Assembly: GCA_900765575.1 (NCBI GenBank) | Contig: CAAFRW010000182.1 | Coordinates: 1-6,893 of the forward strand | Direction of reading: 5' to 3' | Length of the DNA stretch: 6,893 nucleotides | From: Bacteroidaceae bacterium | GTDB taxonomy: Bacteria; Bacteroidota; Bacteroidia; Bacteroidales; Bacteroidaceae | Part shown: positions 1-6,871 of the stretch, piece by piece | Layout: each line of letters starts with the position of its first letter | Position numbering within the stretch: position 1 is the first letter of the stretch | Notes under the pieces: generated by a model | Told to the model about the DNA's origin: nothing | What the model saw: the letters and a program-made list of their open reading frames with translations, nothing else | Databases searched by the model: none | Made by a program: the position numbers and the translations under genes

Positions 1-3000
1 CGGTGAATAATGCGGAACAAAGAGGCATTGCGGTAGCAACAAGCAAGCCGATGGGACGCTCGGCCGTACGTTTCCCCAAACGTCCGTCTAAAGACCGGAG
101 GGTCTCAGTGGACTTGGATAAAGAGTGGAAAACCTGGTTGGTGGACGAGAAGCAACCGGGTAAACAGCAGCAGGTGAAAACGGTGAATATTCCCCATAAC
201 TGGGATGATTACTATGGTTACCGCCAGCTGACACACGGCAATCTGCATGGAACGGCCATGTATCAGAAGGAGTTTTCCGTACCGCAGTTGGAAGGAAACA
301 AACGTTATTTCTTACGTTTCGAAGGAGTGGGTACGTATGCCACCATCCAGGTGAACGGAGTGGACTTTGGCCGCCATCCGGTAGGGCGCACTACGCTGAC
401 CTTGGATGTGACGAAGGCGCTGAAGCCGGGACAAACGAATCTGCTGGAAGTAAAAGCCGAACATCCTGAAATGATTTCCGATATGCCTTGGGTATGCGGC
501 GGTTGTTCTTCGGAGTGGGGATTCAGCGAAGGTTCCCAGCCTTTGGGTATCTTCCGTCCTGTTACATTGGAAGTAACCGATGAAATCCGCATTGAGCCGT
601 TTGGTGTGCACATCTGGAATGATGATAAAGCCGAAACGGTGTTTATTGAAACGGAAATAACGAATTATGGCAAGACCTCGGAAACGGTGGAATTGGTAAA
701 TAAGTTTAGTAATGAAGACGGTGCGCAGGTGTTCCGTTTATCGGAGAATGTGACGTTGGCGCCGGGCGAAACGAAGATAATCAAACAACAGGCTCCCGTA
801 ACGAATCCTATTCTATGGAGTACGGAGCGGCCTTATCTCTATAAACTCGCTTCGATGATAAAGCGGGATACCAAAACAACGGATGAAATATCGACTCCGT
901 TCGGCATCCGGACCATTAGTTGGCCGGTAAAGCGTAACGATGGAGACGGACGTTTTTACTTGAATGGCAAACCGGTGTTTATGAATGGTGTTTGTGAGTA
1001 CGAACATCAGTTCGGGCAAAGCCATGCATTCAGTGACGAGCAGGTAGCATCCAGAGTTAAACAAATAAAGAATGCGGGCTTTAATGCCTTCCGTGATGCG
1101 CATCAGCCCCATCGTCTCGATTACCAGACGTACTGGGACAAGAACGGCATCCTTTTCTGGACTCAGTTCTCTGCTCATGTTTGGTACGATACGCCTGAGT
1201 TCCGGGAGAATTTTAAGAAATTGCTTCGCCAGTGGGTGAAAGAGCGTCGTAACTCTCCGTCGGTAGTACTTTGGGGATTGCAGAACGAAAGTACGCTGCC
1301 GCGTGAATTTGCTCAGGAGTGTAGCGAGATTATCCGCGAAATGGACCCTACAGCCCGTAACATGCGTGTTATCACCACCTGTAACGGAGGAGAAGGCACC
1401 GATTGGAATGTGATACAAAACTGGAGTGGAACATACGGGGGTGATATCTATAAGTATGATGCGGAATTATCGCAGCCCAACCAGCTTCTGAATGGAGAAT
1501 ACGGAGCTTGGCGCAGCATCGATTTCCATACGGAACCGGGCGATTTTGACCCGAAAGGACCTTGGAGCGAAGAGCGCATGTGCCAGCTCATGGAGACGAA
1601 GATTCGTTTGGCCGAAAAAGCCAAAGATAGCTTGTGCGGACACTTCCAGTGGGTATTCAGCAGTCACGATAATCCGGGCCGACGTCAGCCGGATGAGGCT
1701 TACCGCAAGATAGATAAGGTAGGACCTTTTAATTACAAAGGCTTAACCACTCCTTGGGAGGAGCCTCTGGATGTGTATTACATGTATCGGGCCAACTACA
1801 CGGATGCGAAGAAAGACCCGATGGTCTACATCGTGTCGCATACCTGGCCCAATCGCTTTGAGAACCGTCGTCGTGCAACGATAGAAGTCTACAGCAATTG
1901 CGATTCGGTACTCCTGTATAATGATGCGGTAGATGAAGTTTCTTTGGGTAAGAAAGTCAATCATGGTGTAGGAACCCATTTCATGTGGGAGAATCGGGAT
2001 ATCCGTTACAATGTACTCCGTGCCGTAGGCTATTATAAAGGAAAACCGGTGGCGGAAGATGTGATTGTATTGAACAATTTGGAGAAAGCTCCTCATTTTG
2101 AGGCTTTATATAAAGAGGTGACGCCTCTGTTAAAGGGAGAAGACGGATATTCGTATCTGTACCGTATCAATTGCGGGGGAGATGCTTATACCGATGAGTT
2201 CGGTCAGCAATGGGCTACGGACGATTCTACTTATTCCCATTCTTGGGCGGAAGATTGGAAGGAATTCTCGCCTTATCAAGCCAGTCAACGTGTGACGAAC
2301 GACCCGATTCGGGGTACGCGCGATTGGAAACTCTTCCAGTATTTCCGTTTCGGACGTCATAAACTGAATTATCAGTTCCCGCTTCCTGACGGAACGTATC
2401 GGGTAGAGCTCTATTTTACGGAGCCGTGGCACGGTACGGGCGGAGGTGCCGGAACCGATTGCGAAGGACTTCGTATCTTTGATGTGGCAGTGAATGGTAA
2501 AACCGTTATCGATGATTTGGATATCTGGGCGGAAGCCGGTCATGATGCTGCGTTGAAGAAAGTGGTGGAAGCTGAGGTGAGAGGTGGTAAGTTGGTGATA
2601 GATTTTCCGGAAGTGAAAGCCGGTCAGGCTGTGATTTCAGCCATTGCCATTGCCTCTACAACTCCGTCGCAACCTTTGCAAGCCTCTACTTCTTCCTGGA
2701 GTTGGGAAAAAGCAGGTAAAGAGGTGATGGAGAAAATGCCGACAGAACTGTTGCCGGAGGATAAAAATGCACGTGCCAGTGTGACGTATGAAGCGGAGGA
2801 TGCCGTACTGAAAGGTAAGTTTACCAAGAAAGAATTTAAGAAACAGACCGGTGTGTTCTTCGGTGCCGGAAAGAAAAACAGCATCGAATGGACGGTTACC
2901 ACTGGATTGGCGCAAGTATATGCTTTACGTTTTAAATTCATGAATCTGAGCGGTAAGCCGATTCCTGTGAATTTGAAACTCATAGCGCCGAATGGCAGTG

Positions 3001-3158
3001 TGTTGAAAGACGATACGTTGACCTTCCCCGATACGCCGGATAAATGGCGTATGATGAGCACCACCACCGGTGGGTTTATCAATGCGGGAACCTATAAGGT
3101 GATTTTGTCTGCAGAAGAGATGGATAAACTTTCTTTTGACGCATTGGATGTACAATAA
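1..3158 (+). CDS. GH2 glycoside hydrolase with malectin and CBM6/35-like domains, 5'-partial
   Basis: Likely a secreted retaining exo-glycosidase of family GH2 (beta-galactosidase-like) acting on a complex glycan. Residues are numbered from the GTG at 3-5, which is probably an internal Val codon: the frame is open to the window edge and no signal peptide is seen, so the N-terminus is taken to be missing. Domains: GH2 sugar-binding jelly roll about 34-194; Ig-like sandwich 197-304; TIM barrel about 308-600; DUF4982-like sandwich about 606-692 (VYSNCDSVLLYND, then SLGKK); malectin-like/CBM57 domain about 718-885 (opens YRINCGG, closes VISAIAIAS); CBM6/35-like domain about 927-1051 (opens YEAEDA). 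Predicted acid/base is Glu429 in WGLQNES and nucleophile Glu499 in LNGEYGAW. The barrel has NAFRDAHQPH (361-370) where LacZ has NAVRxSHYPNH; His367 aligns with the LacZ galactose-pocket His. TAA at 3156-3158. The family is secure; the substrate is inferred, and another beta-linked sugar is possible. Confidence 0.9.
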   Translation, partial: VNNAEQRGIAVATSKPMGRSAVRFPKRPSKDRRVSVDLDKEWKTWLVDEKQPGKQQQVKTVNIPHNWDDYYGYRQLTHGNLHGTAMYQKEFSVPQLEGNKRYFLRFEGVGTYATIQVNGVDFGRHPVGRTTLTLDVTKALKPGQTNLLEVKAEHPEMISDMPWVCGGCSSEWGFSEGSQPLGIFRPVTLEVTDEIRIEPFGVHIWNDDKAETVFIETEITNYGKTSETVELVNKFSNEDGAQVFRLSENVTLAPGETKIIKQQAPVTNPILWSTERPYLYKLASMIKRDTKTTDEISTPFGIRTISWPVKRNDGDGRFYLNGKPVFMNGVCEYEHQFGQSHAFSDEQVASRVKQIKNAGFNAFRDAHQPHRLDYQTYWDKNGILFWTQFSAHVWYDTPEFRENFKKLLRQWVKERRNSPSVVLWGLQNESTLPREFAQECSEIIREMDPTARNMRVITTCNGGEGTDWNVIQNWSGTYGGDIYKYDAELSQPNQLLNGEYGAWRSIDFHTEPGDFDPKGPWSEERMCQLMETKIRLAEKAKDSLCGHFQWVFSSHDNPGRRQPDEAYRKIDKVGPFNYKGLTTPWEEPLDVYYMYRANYTDAKKDPMVYIVSHTWPNRFENRRRATIEVYSNCDSVLLYNDAVDEVSLGKKVNHGVGTHFMWENRDIRYNVLRAVGYYKGKPVAEDVIVLNNLEKAPHFEALYKEVTPLLKGEDGYSYLYRINCGGDAYTDEFGQQWATDDSTYSHSWAEDWKEFSPYQASQRVTNDPIRGTRDWKLFQYFRFGRHKLNYQFPLPDGTYRVELYFTEPWHGTGGGAGTDCEGLRIFDVAVNGKTVIDDLDIWAEAGHDAALKKVVEAEVRGGKLVIDFPEVKAGQAVISAIAIASTTPSQPLQASTSSWSWEKAGKEVMEKMPTELLPEDKNARASVTYEAEDAVLKGKFTKKEFKKQTGVFFGAGKKNSIEWTVTTGLAQVYALRFKFMNLSGKPIPVNLKLIAPNGSVLKDDTLTFPDTPDKWRMMSTTTGGFINAGTYKVILSAEEMDKLSFDALDVQ

Positions 3159-3163
3159 ATAAA

Positions 3164-3187
3164 CTCCGCCGGCGAATGTCGGCGGGG
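3164..3187 (+). terminator. GC-rich hairpin just after the first GH2 gene, probable terminator
   Basis: The sequence CTCCGCCGGC pairs with GTCGGCGGGG across a GAAT tetraloop. This gives an uninterrupted 10-bp stem with two G-U pairs, starting 5 nt after the stop codon. The following bases (ATAAAATAGC) are A/T-rich but hold no run of T, so it is not a textbook intrinsic terminator. It could also act as a 3'-end stabiliser, giving partial read-through into the second gene. The hairpin is seen directly; the terminator role is inferred. Confidence 0.6.
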
Positions 3188-3275
3188 ATAAAATAGCTTT
3201 GTAGCAGTATGCTGTTTAAGGTGGTTGAAGAGTGGAGATGTTGTGCTATAGAGGTGACCTCGTAGAGTGTCGGCG

Positions 3276-3300
3276 TTCCACCTTCGTTGTAAGGTTGGAA
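3276..3300. repeat. Imperfect inverted repeat (9-bp stem, one bulge)
   Basis: TTCCACCTT pairs with AAGGTTGGAA around the loop CGTTGT, with a single bulged T at 3295. It sits in the degenerate stretch upstream of the 22-bp array. In RNA it would form a modest hairpin with no T-run after it. Its function is unknown, and it may be a decayed remnant of the neighbouring repeat family. Confidence 0.4.
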
Positions 3301-3350
3301 ACCTTGTGCTGCGGAGGTAGACCGTTCACGCTGTAACGCTGCTGGTTTAG

Positions 3351-3450
3351 CCTCGCAACGTTGATAGCGCAACCTCGCAATGTTGATAGTGCAACCTCAC
3401 GACGTTGATAGCGCAACCTCATGACGTTGATAGCGCAACCTCATAACGTT
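3351..3450. repeat. 22-bp tandem repeat array, four full units plus a 12-bp partial unit
   Basis: Units start at 3351, 3373, 3395 and 3417, and a partial unit runs 3439-3450. Each full unit is CCTC, then five variable bases, then GTTGATAGCGCAA. The variable bases are GCAAC, GCAAT, ACGAC, ATGAC and ATAAC. Unit 2 also has T for C at unit position 18. Every difference between units is a transition. GTTG and CAAC within each unit can pair around ATAGCG, so each unit is a small potential hairpin. There are no unique spacers, so this is not CRISPR. I do not recognise it as a named element; binding sites, a dispersed intergenic repeat or slippage expansion are all possible. Confidence 0.85.
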
Positions 3451-3465
3451 CTATCAACTCTTTTT
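3426..3465 (+). terminator. Terminator-like hairpin plus T-run at the array's end
   Basis: GTTGATAG at 3426-3433, in the fourth repeat unit, is exactly complementary to CTATCAAC at 3451-3458, which follows the partial fifth unit. The stem is 8 bp with a loop of 17 nt and is followed by TC and five T residues (3461-3465). The form suits an intrinsic terminator for a transcript entering from upstream, but the stem is A/T-rich and the loop long, so it would be weak. Because it lies just before the promoter candidate, it could insulate the second gene from read-through. Confidence 0.35.
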
Positions 3466-3470
3466 GAGCG

Positions 3471-3501
3471 CTTGTTACAAGGCTGATAATGTATAATTTA
3501 G
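3471..3501 (+). promoter_or_regulatory. Candidate Bacteroides-type promoter for the LacZ-like gene
   Basis: CTTG at 3471-3474 lies 19 nt before TAATTTAG at 3494-3501. The Bacteroides consensus is TTTG at -33 and TAnnTTTG at -7 with about this spacing, so each box has one mismatch. Transcription would start near 3508, leaving a leader of about 100 nt before the ATG at 3608. No E. coli-like pair fits better here. The match is by eye, and the true start could lie elsewhere. Confidence 0.45.
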
Positions 3502-3508
3502 CTTGAAA

Positions 3509-3550
3509 TTGCAGAACGGAGGCTTGTTGTCTTTTCCTCCTTCTCTGCAA
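3509..3550 (+). promoter_or_regulatory. Long stem-loop in the leader of the LacZ-like gene
   Basis: TTGCAGA (3509-3515) pairs with TCTGCAA (3544-3550). Inside it, GGAGG (3518-3522) pairs with CCTCC (3536-3540), leaving a short internal loop and a 13-nt U-rich apical loop. A second small hairpin, CCGTT-GTA-AACGG, lies at 3577-3589, just before the A/T-rich start region. If transcription begins near 3508, the mRNA would open with this structure. An mRNA-stabilising or post-transcriptional control role is inferred; the fold matches no riboswitch that I recognise. Confidence 0.45.
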
Positions 3551-3607
3551 AACAGAGTGATGTATGATTTAACAGACCGTTGTAAACGGCTAATAATAAA
3601 TGTTTCT

Positions 3608-6600
3608 ATGAAAAAAGCGTATATATGGGGATGTTTGCTGCTTTGCTGGGGCAGTATACAGGCTCAACCTCATGATTGGGAAAACAATCATGTTCTCCAG
3701 ATAAACAGAGAACCGGCTCGTGCGGCTTTTATTTCGTATGGAGAGGTAAAGGGCGACAGAGCCTTTTTATTAAACGGAACGTGGAAATTCCATTGGTCAC
3801 CCACTCCTGATGGGAAAGTGGAGGGGTTTTATCGGACGGACTTTGAAGATTCCACATGGAAAGATTTTCCGGTACCGGCCAATTGGGAAGTACACGGGTA
3901 TGTTCCTCCTATTTATGCATCGTCGGGCTATACCTTAAAAATAGCCCCGCCGAGGGTGATGGGAACGCCGAAAGAAAAATATACGGCTTTTGTGGAACGG
4001 AACCCTACCGGACAATATCGGCGCAGCTTCGTCCTGCCTTCCGGTTGGGAAAAGGAAGGGCAGACTTTTCTCCGTTTCGATGGGGTAATGAGTGCGTTTT
4101 ATGTATGGATAAACGGACAAAAAGGAGGCTACAGTCAGGGCAGTATGGAACCTTCCGAATTTAATATTACCCCTTATCTGAAAGCCGGAAACAATCAGAT
4201 AGCGGTGGAGGTATACCGATATAGCGACGGCTCTTATCTGGAAGACCAGGACTTTTGGCGTTTCGGTGGAATTCAACGGGATATAACCGTGTTCCATACT
4301 CCGGATGTCCGTCTGCGCGATTTTGCCGTCCGCACGTTGCCTGATAGCAATTATCAAGATTTTACTTTACAAATAGACCCGCAGTTCAGTGTGTTCCGTA
4401 ACGAACGGGGTACAGGTTATCAAATTCAGGCGGAACTGAAAGATGCGGCAGGTACAGAGGTTTTCCGGACGGAGACTTCGATAGAACCTATTTTGGACTT
4501 GGACCATAAAGCGTCGGTCATGAACGAGTGGTTCCCGCAACGTGGACCTCGTAAACTTGGGCGTATCAGTACGGTCATTAAACAACCGAAACGATGGACG
4601 GCTGAGACTCCTTATTTATATACTTTACAGCTCTCGTTAAAGGATGCTTCCGGCAAGGTGGTAGAGAAAGCAACGACGAAAGTCGGTTTCCGCAGTGTGG
4701 AAGTAAAGAACGGACAAGTGCTGGTAAACGGCAAGCCTATTCGTTTCAGGGGAGCTAACCGTCATGAACACGACCCCTATACGGCACGTGTAATGTCGGA
4801 AGAACGTATGCTTCAGGATGTCTTGCTAATGAAGCAGGCCAATCTGAACGCAGTGCGTACCAGCCATTATCCTAACCATCCGCGGTGGTACGAGTTATGT
4901 GATTCGTTGGGCTTGTATGTGATGGATGAGGCTGATATTGAAGAACATGGATTGAGAGGAACTTTGGCAAGTACTCCGGATTGGCATGCTGCTTTTCTTG
5001 ATAGAGCTGTCCGCATGGCCGAACGGGATAAGAATCACCCAAGTATTGTATTTTGGAGCATGGGTAATGAAAGTGGCTACGGTCCTAACTTTGCGGCAGT
5101 CTCGGCTTGGTTACGTGATTTTGACCCCACCCGTCCTATCCATTACGAGGGGGCACAGGGAGTCGATGGTGAGCCCGACCCTAAGACGGTCGATGTGATA
5201 AGTCGTTTCTATCCCCGTGTACAAGAGGATTATCTGAACCCAGGAATCAAGGAAGGTGAGGATAAGGAACGTGCGGAGAATGCCCGTTGGGAACGGCTGC
5301 TGTCTATTGCTTTGCGTACCAACGACAATCGTCCGGTATTAACTAGCGAGTACGCCCATTGTATGGGAAATGCGCTGGGCAATTTCCGTGAATATTGGGA
5401 CGAAATATACAGTCATCCACGCATGTTGGGAGGTTTCATTTGGGATTGGGTAGACCAGGGAATTATCCGTACTTTGCCCGATGGACGGACGCAGGTAGCC
5501 TATGGAGGCGACTTTGGCGACGAACCGAATTTGAAAGCCTTCTGCCTGAATGGTGTCGTGTTTGCCGACAGAAGTTTGAATCCCAAATATTGGGAGGTGA
5601 AAAAAGTCTACCAACCCGTATACATGAAATTACTTTCTTACGACTCGGAGAGCAACGGTTGCCGCATTGAATTGTTGAATCACAACCACCATATCGACCT
5701 CTCCGGTTATCGGTGTACATGGGAACTTTATGCCAATGGCAAACTGATGGGAAGTGGTGACGCGGAACTTCCGCAAGTCAATCCCGGTGAAAAAGGTACT
5801 TTGCTTTTGTCTTTAACCAAAGCGATGAAAAAAGTACATTTGGAGAAAGACGATGTTCGTTTAAATATTTCTATCCGCTTGAAAAACGATTGCGATTGGG
5901 CTAAAGCAGGCTATGAGGTTGCCACAGAACAATTGACCATTCAAGATAATTTAACGCAAATCTCTAAGTCCTCGATTAAACCCGGAGGGAAATTGGAAGT
6001 CTATAAGGAAGGCTCCAACGTCTGGGTGAAAGGAAAGAACTTTTCAGCAGAGTGGAGTCAGCCGGATGCTGCATTGACAGCTCTTATTTACAACAATAAG
6101 AAAGTGTTTCATGCTGAAGGGGATACACCGGCAAGTTACTTCCAGGCATTCCGTGCTCCTGTTGATAACGATAAGAGCTTTGGAAACTGGTTGGCAAAAG
6201 ATTGGGAAAAGAACAATATGCATGCTCCCCGTATCTCATCGACGGAGCTGACATGGAAGCAAATAGCTGAAGATAAAGTGGAAATAAAAGCGATTCAACG
6301 TTATAACTATTTGGCGGGTAGTGTTTTGGTAACAAGTCTGTATACGGTCTACGGAGATGGAACGATGGACTTGAAACAAACTTATTTACCTGAAGGCGAA
6401 TTGCCCGAACTTCCCCGTTTGGGCAGTGCATGGGTAGCCGATAAATCGCTGACCCAGTTCTCATGGTATGGTTATGGACCGTTTGAAAATTATCCGGACC
6501 GTTTATCTTCTTCCAAAATCGGTCTGTGGAAATCCACTGTAGCGGAGCAATATGTTCATTATCCGCGTCCGCAGGATTCCGGAAATAAAGAGTCCGTGGT

Positions 6601-6871
6601 GGAACTCTCTCTGACCGACCGGAAAGGGGGCGGTGTAAAAATCACCACGTTGGGCAAACCTTTCTCCGCTTCGGCTTTACCCTATTCTGTAAATGATTTG
6701 TATAAGACTTCTCACGACTGCGATTTGCAGCCGCGTGATGCTGTATTTTTAAATCTGGACGCTGCGGTGTTGGGATTGGGTAATAGTAGTTGTGGACCGG
6801 GTGTGTTGAAGAAATATTCCATACCCAAAACGGAGCATACGCTGAATGTGCGTTTCAGTCCGTGTAAATAA
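3608..6871 (+). CDS. Secreted LacZ-type GH2 beta-galactosidase
   Basis: Predicted periplasmic retaining exo-beta-galactosidase of 1087 residues, near E. coli LacZ in length. The ATG at 3608 is chosen because it opens a signal peptide (MKK, hydrophobic core, cleavage likely after IQA, residue 19); upstream in-frame starts at 3503 (TTG) and 3560 (ATG) lack one. Domains: sugar-binding jelly roll about 53-231; Ig-like 236-365; TIM barrel 366-662; DUF4981-like sandwich about 665-765; Bgal small-chain domain about 795-1083 (FRAPVDND at 848-855). Against E. coli LacZ: acid/base Glu488 in GNESGYG; nucleophile Glu581 in SEYAH; His386, His420, Tyr535, His584 and Trp612 (LacZ 357, 391, 503, 540, 568); Mg ligands Glu445, His447, Glu488; Na ligands Asp215, Phe645, Asn648. 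Two pocket positions differ: Ser105 for Asn102 and Cys1062 for Trp999. A true beta-galactosidase is most likely, possibly for decorated galactosides rather than lactose. The start region is A/T-rich with no Shine-Dalgarno. Confidence 0.93.
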   Translation: MKKAYIWGCLLLCWGSIQAQPHDWENNHVLQINREPARAAFISYGEVKGDRAFLLNGTWKFHWSPTPDGKVEGFYRTDFEDSTWKDFPVPANWEVHGYVPPIYASSGYTLKIAPPRVMGTPKEKYTAFVERNPTGQYRRSFVLPSGWEKEGQTFLRFDGVMSAFYVWINGQKGGYSQGSMEPSEFNITPYLKAGNNQIAVEVYRYSDGSYLEDQDFWRFGGIQRDITVFHTPDVRLRDFAVRTLPDSNYQDFTLQIDPQFSVFRNERGTGYQIQAELKDAAGTEVFRTETSIEPILDLDHKASVMNEWFPQRGPRKLGRISTVIKQPKRWTAETPYLYTLQLSLKDASGKVVEKATTKVGFRSVEVKNGQVLVNGKPIRFRGANRHEHDPYTARVMSEERMLQDVLLMKQANLNAVRTSHYPNHPRWYELCDSLGLYVMDEADIEEHGLRGTLASTPDWHAAFLDRAVRMAERDKNHPSIVFWSMGNESGYGPNFAAVSAWLRDFDPTRPIHYEGAQGVDGEPDPKTVDVISRFYPRVQEDYLNPGIKEGEDKERAENARWERLLSIALRTNDNRPVLTSEYAHCMGNALGNFREYWDEIYSHPRMLGGFIWDWVDQGIIRTLPDGRTQVAYGGDFGDEPNLKAFCLNGVVFADRSLNPKYWEVKKVYQPVYMKLLSYDSESNGCRIELLNHNHHIDLSGYRCTWELYANGKLMGSGDAELPQVNPGEKGTLLLSLTKAMKKVHLEKDDVRLNISIRLKNDCDWAKAGYEVATEQLTIQDNLTQISKSSIKPGGKLEVYKEGSNVWVKGKNFSAEWSQPDAALTALIYNNKKVFHAEGDTPASYFQAFRAPVDNDKSFGNWLAKDWEKNNMHAPRISSTELTWKQIAEDKVEIKAIQRYNYLAGSVLVTSLYTVYGDGTMDLKQTYLPEGELPELPRLGSAWVADKSLTQFSWYGYGPFENYPDRLSSSKIGLWKSTVAEQYVHYPRPQDSGNKESVVELSLTDRKGGGVKITTLGKPFSASALPYSVNDLYKTSHDCDLQPRDAVFLNLDAAVLGLGNSSCGPGVLKKYSIPKTEHTLNVRFSPCK

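Larger units (their letters stand above)
3159..3607. other. Structured intergenic region between the two GH2 genes
   Basis: This 449-nt gap holds no convincing gene. In order it contains a GC hairpin right after the upstream stop, a degenerate stretch of about 160 nt with short imperfect inverted repeats, a 22-bp tandem repeat array, a hairpin plus T-run at the array's end, a promoter candidate, and a leader of about 100 nt with two stem-loops. The frame of the downstream gene stays open back to a TTG at 3503, but the residues added there do not look like secretory-protein sequence. Confidence 0.8.

Noticed and set aside
3..5. GTG as the true start of the first GH2 gene
   Set aside because: The frame is open to the window edge, the following residues are not a signal peptide, and a secreted GH2 of this kind would be expected to have one upstream.
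813..1418. Minus-strand open frame of 201 codons inside the first GH2 gene
   Set aside because: It lies wholly opposite conserved GH2 barrel coding sequence and shows no domain or start signal, so it is a shadow frame. The other nested frames in both genes were rejected for the same reason.
3079..3372. Minus-strand open frame of 97 codons across the intergenic region
   Set aside because: It starts inside the 22-bp repeat array, overlaps the end of the first gene, has no recognisable domain, and its composition looks like translated repeat DNA.
3351..3450. CRISPR array
   Set aside because: The 22-bp units abut directly with no unique spacers, and no cas gene is present.
3426..3458. Invertible promoter switch
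   Set aside because: The inverted repeats are only 8 bp and enclose 17 bp, too small to hold a promoter, and no recombinase gene is in view.
3503..3607. N-terminal extension of the LacZ-like protein by 35 residues from a TTG start (or 16 from an ATG at 3560)
   Set aside because: The extension does not resemble a signal peptide and would bury the clear one that starts at the ATG at 3608. It also overlaps the leader stem-loops and starts about where the transcript would begin.
3608..3664. Lipoprotein signal peptide
   Set aside because: Cys9 and Cys13 are present, but Cys9 is too near the N-terminus, and the residue before Cys13 is Leu rather than Gly, Ala or Ser. A signal peptidase I site after IQA fits better.
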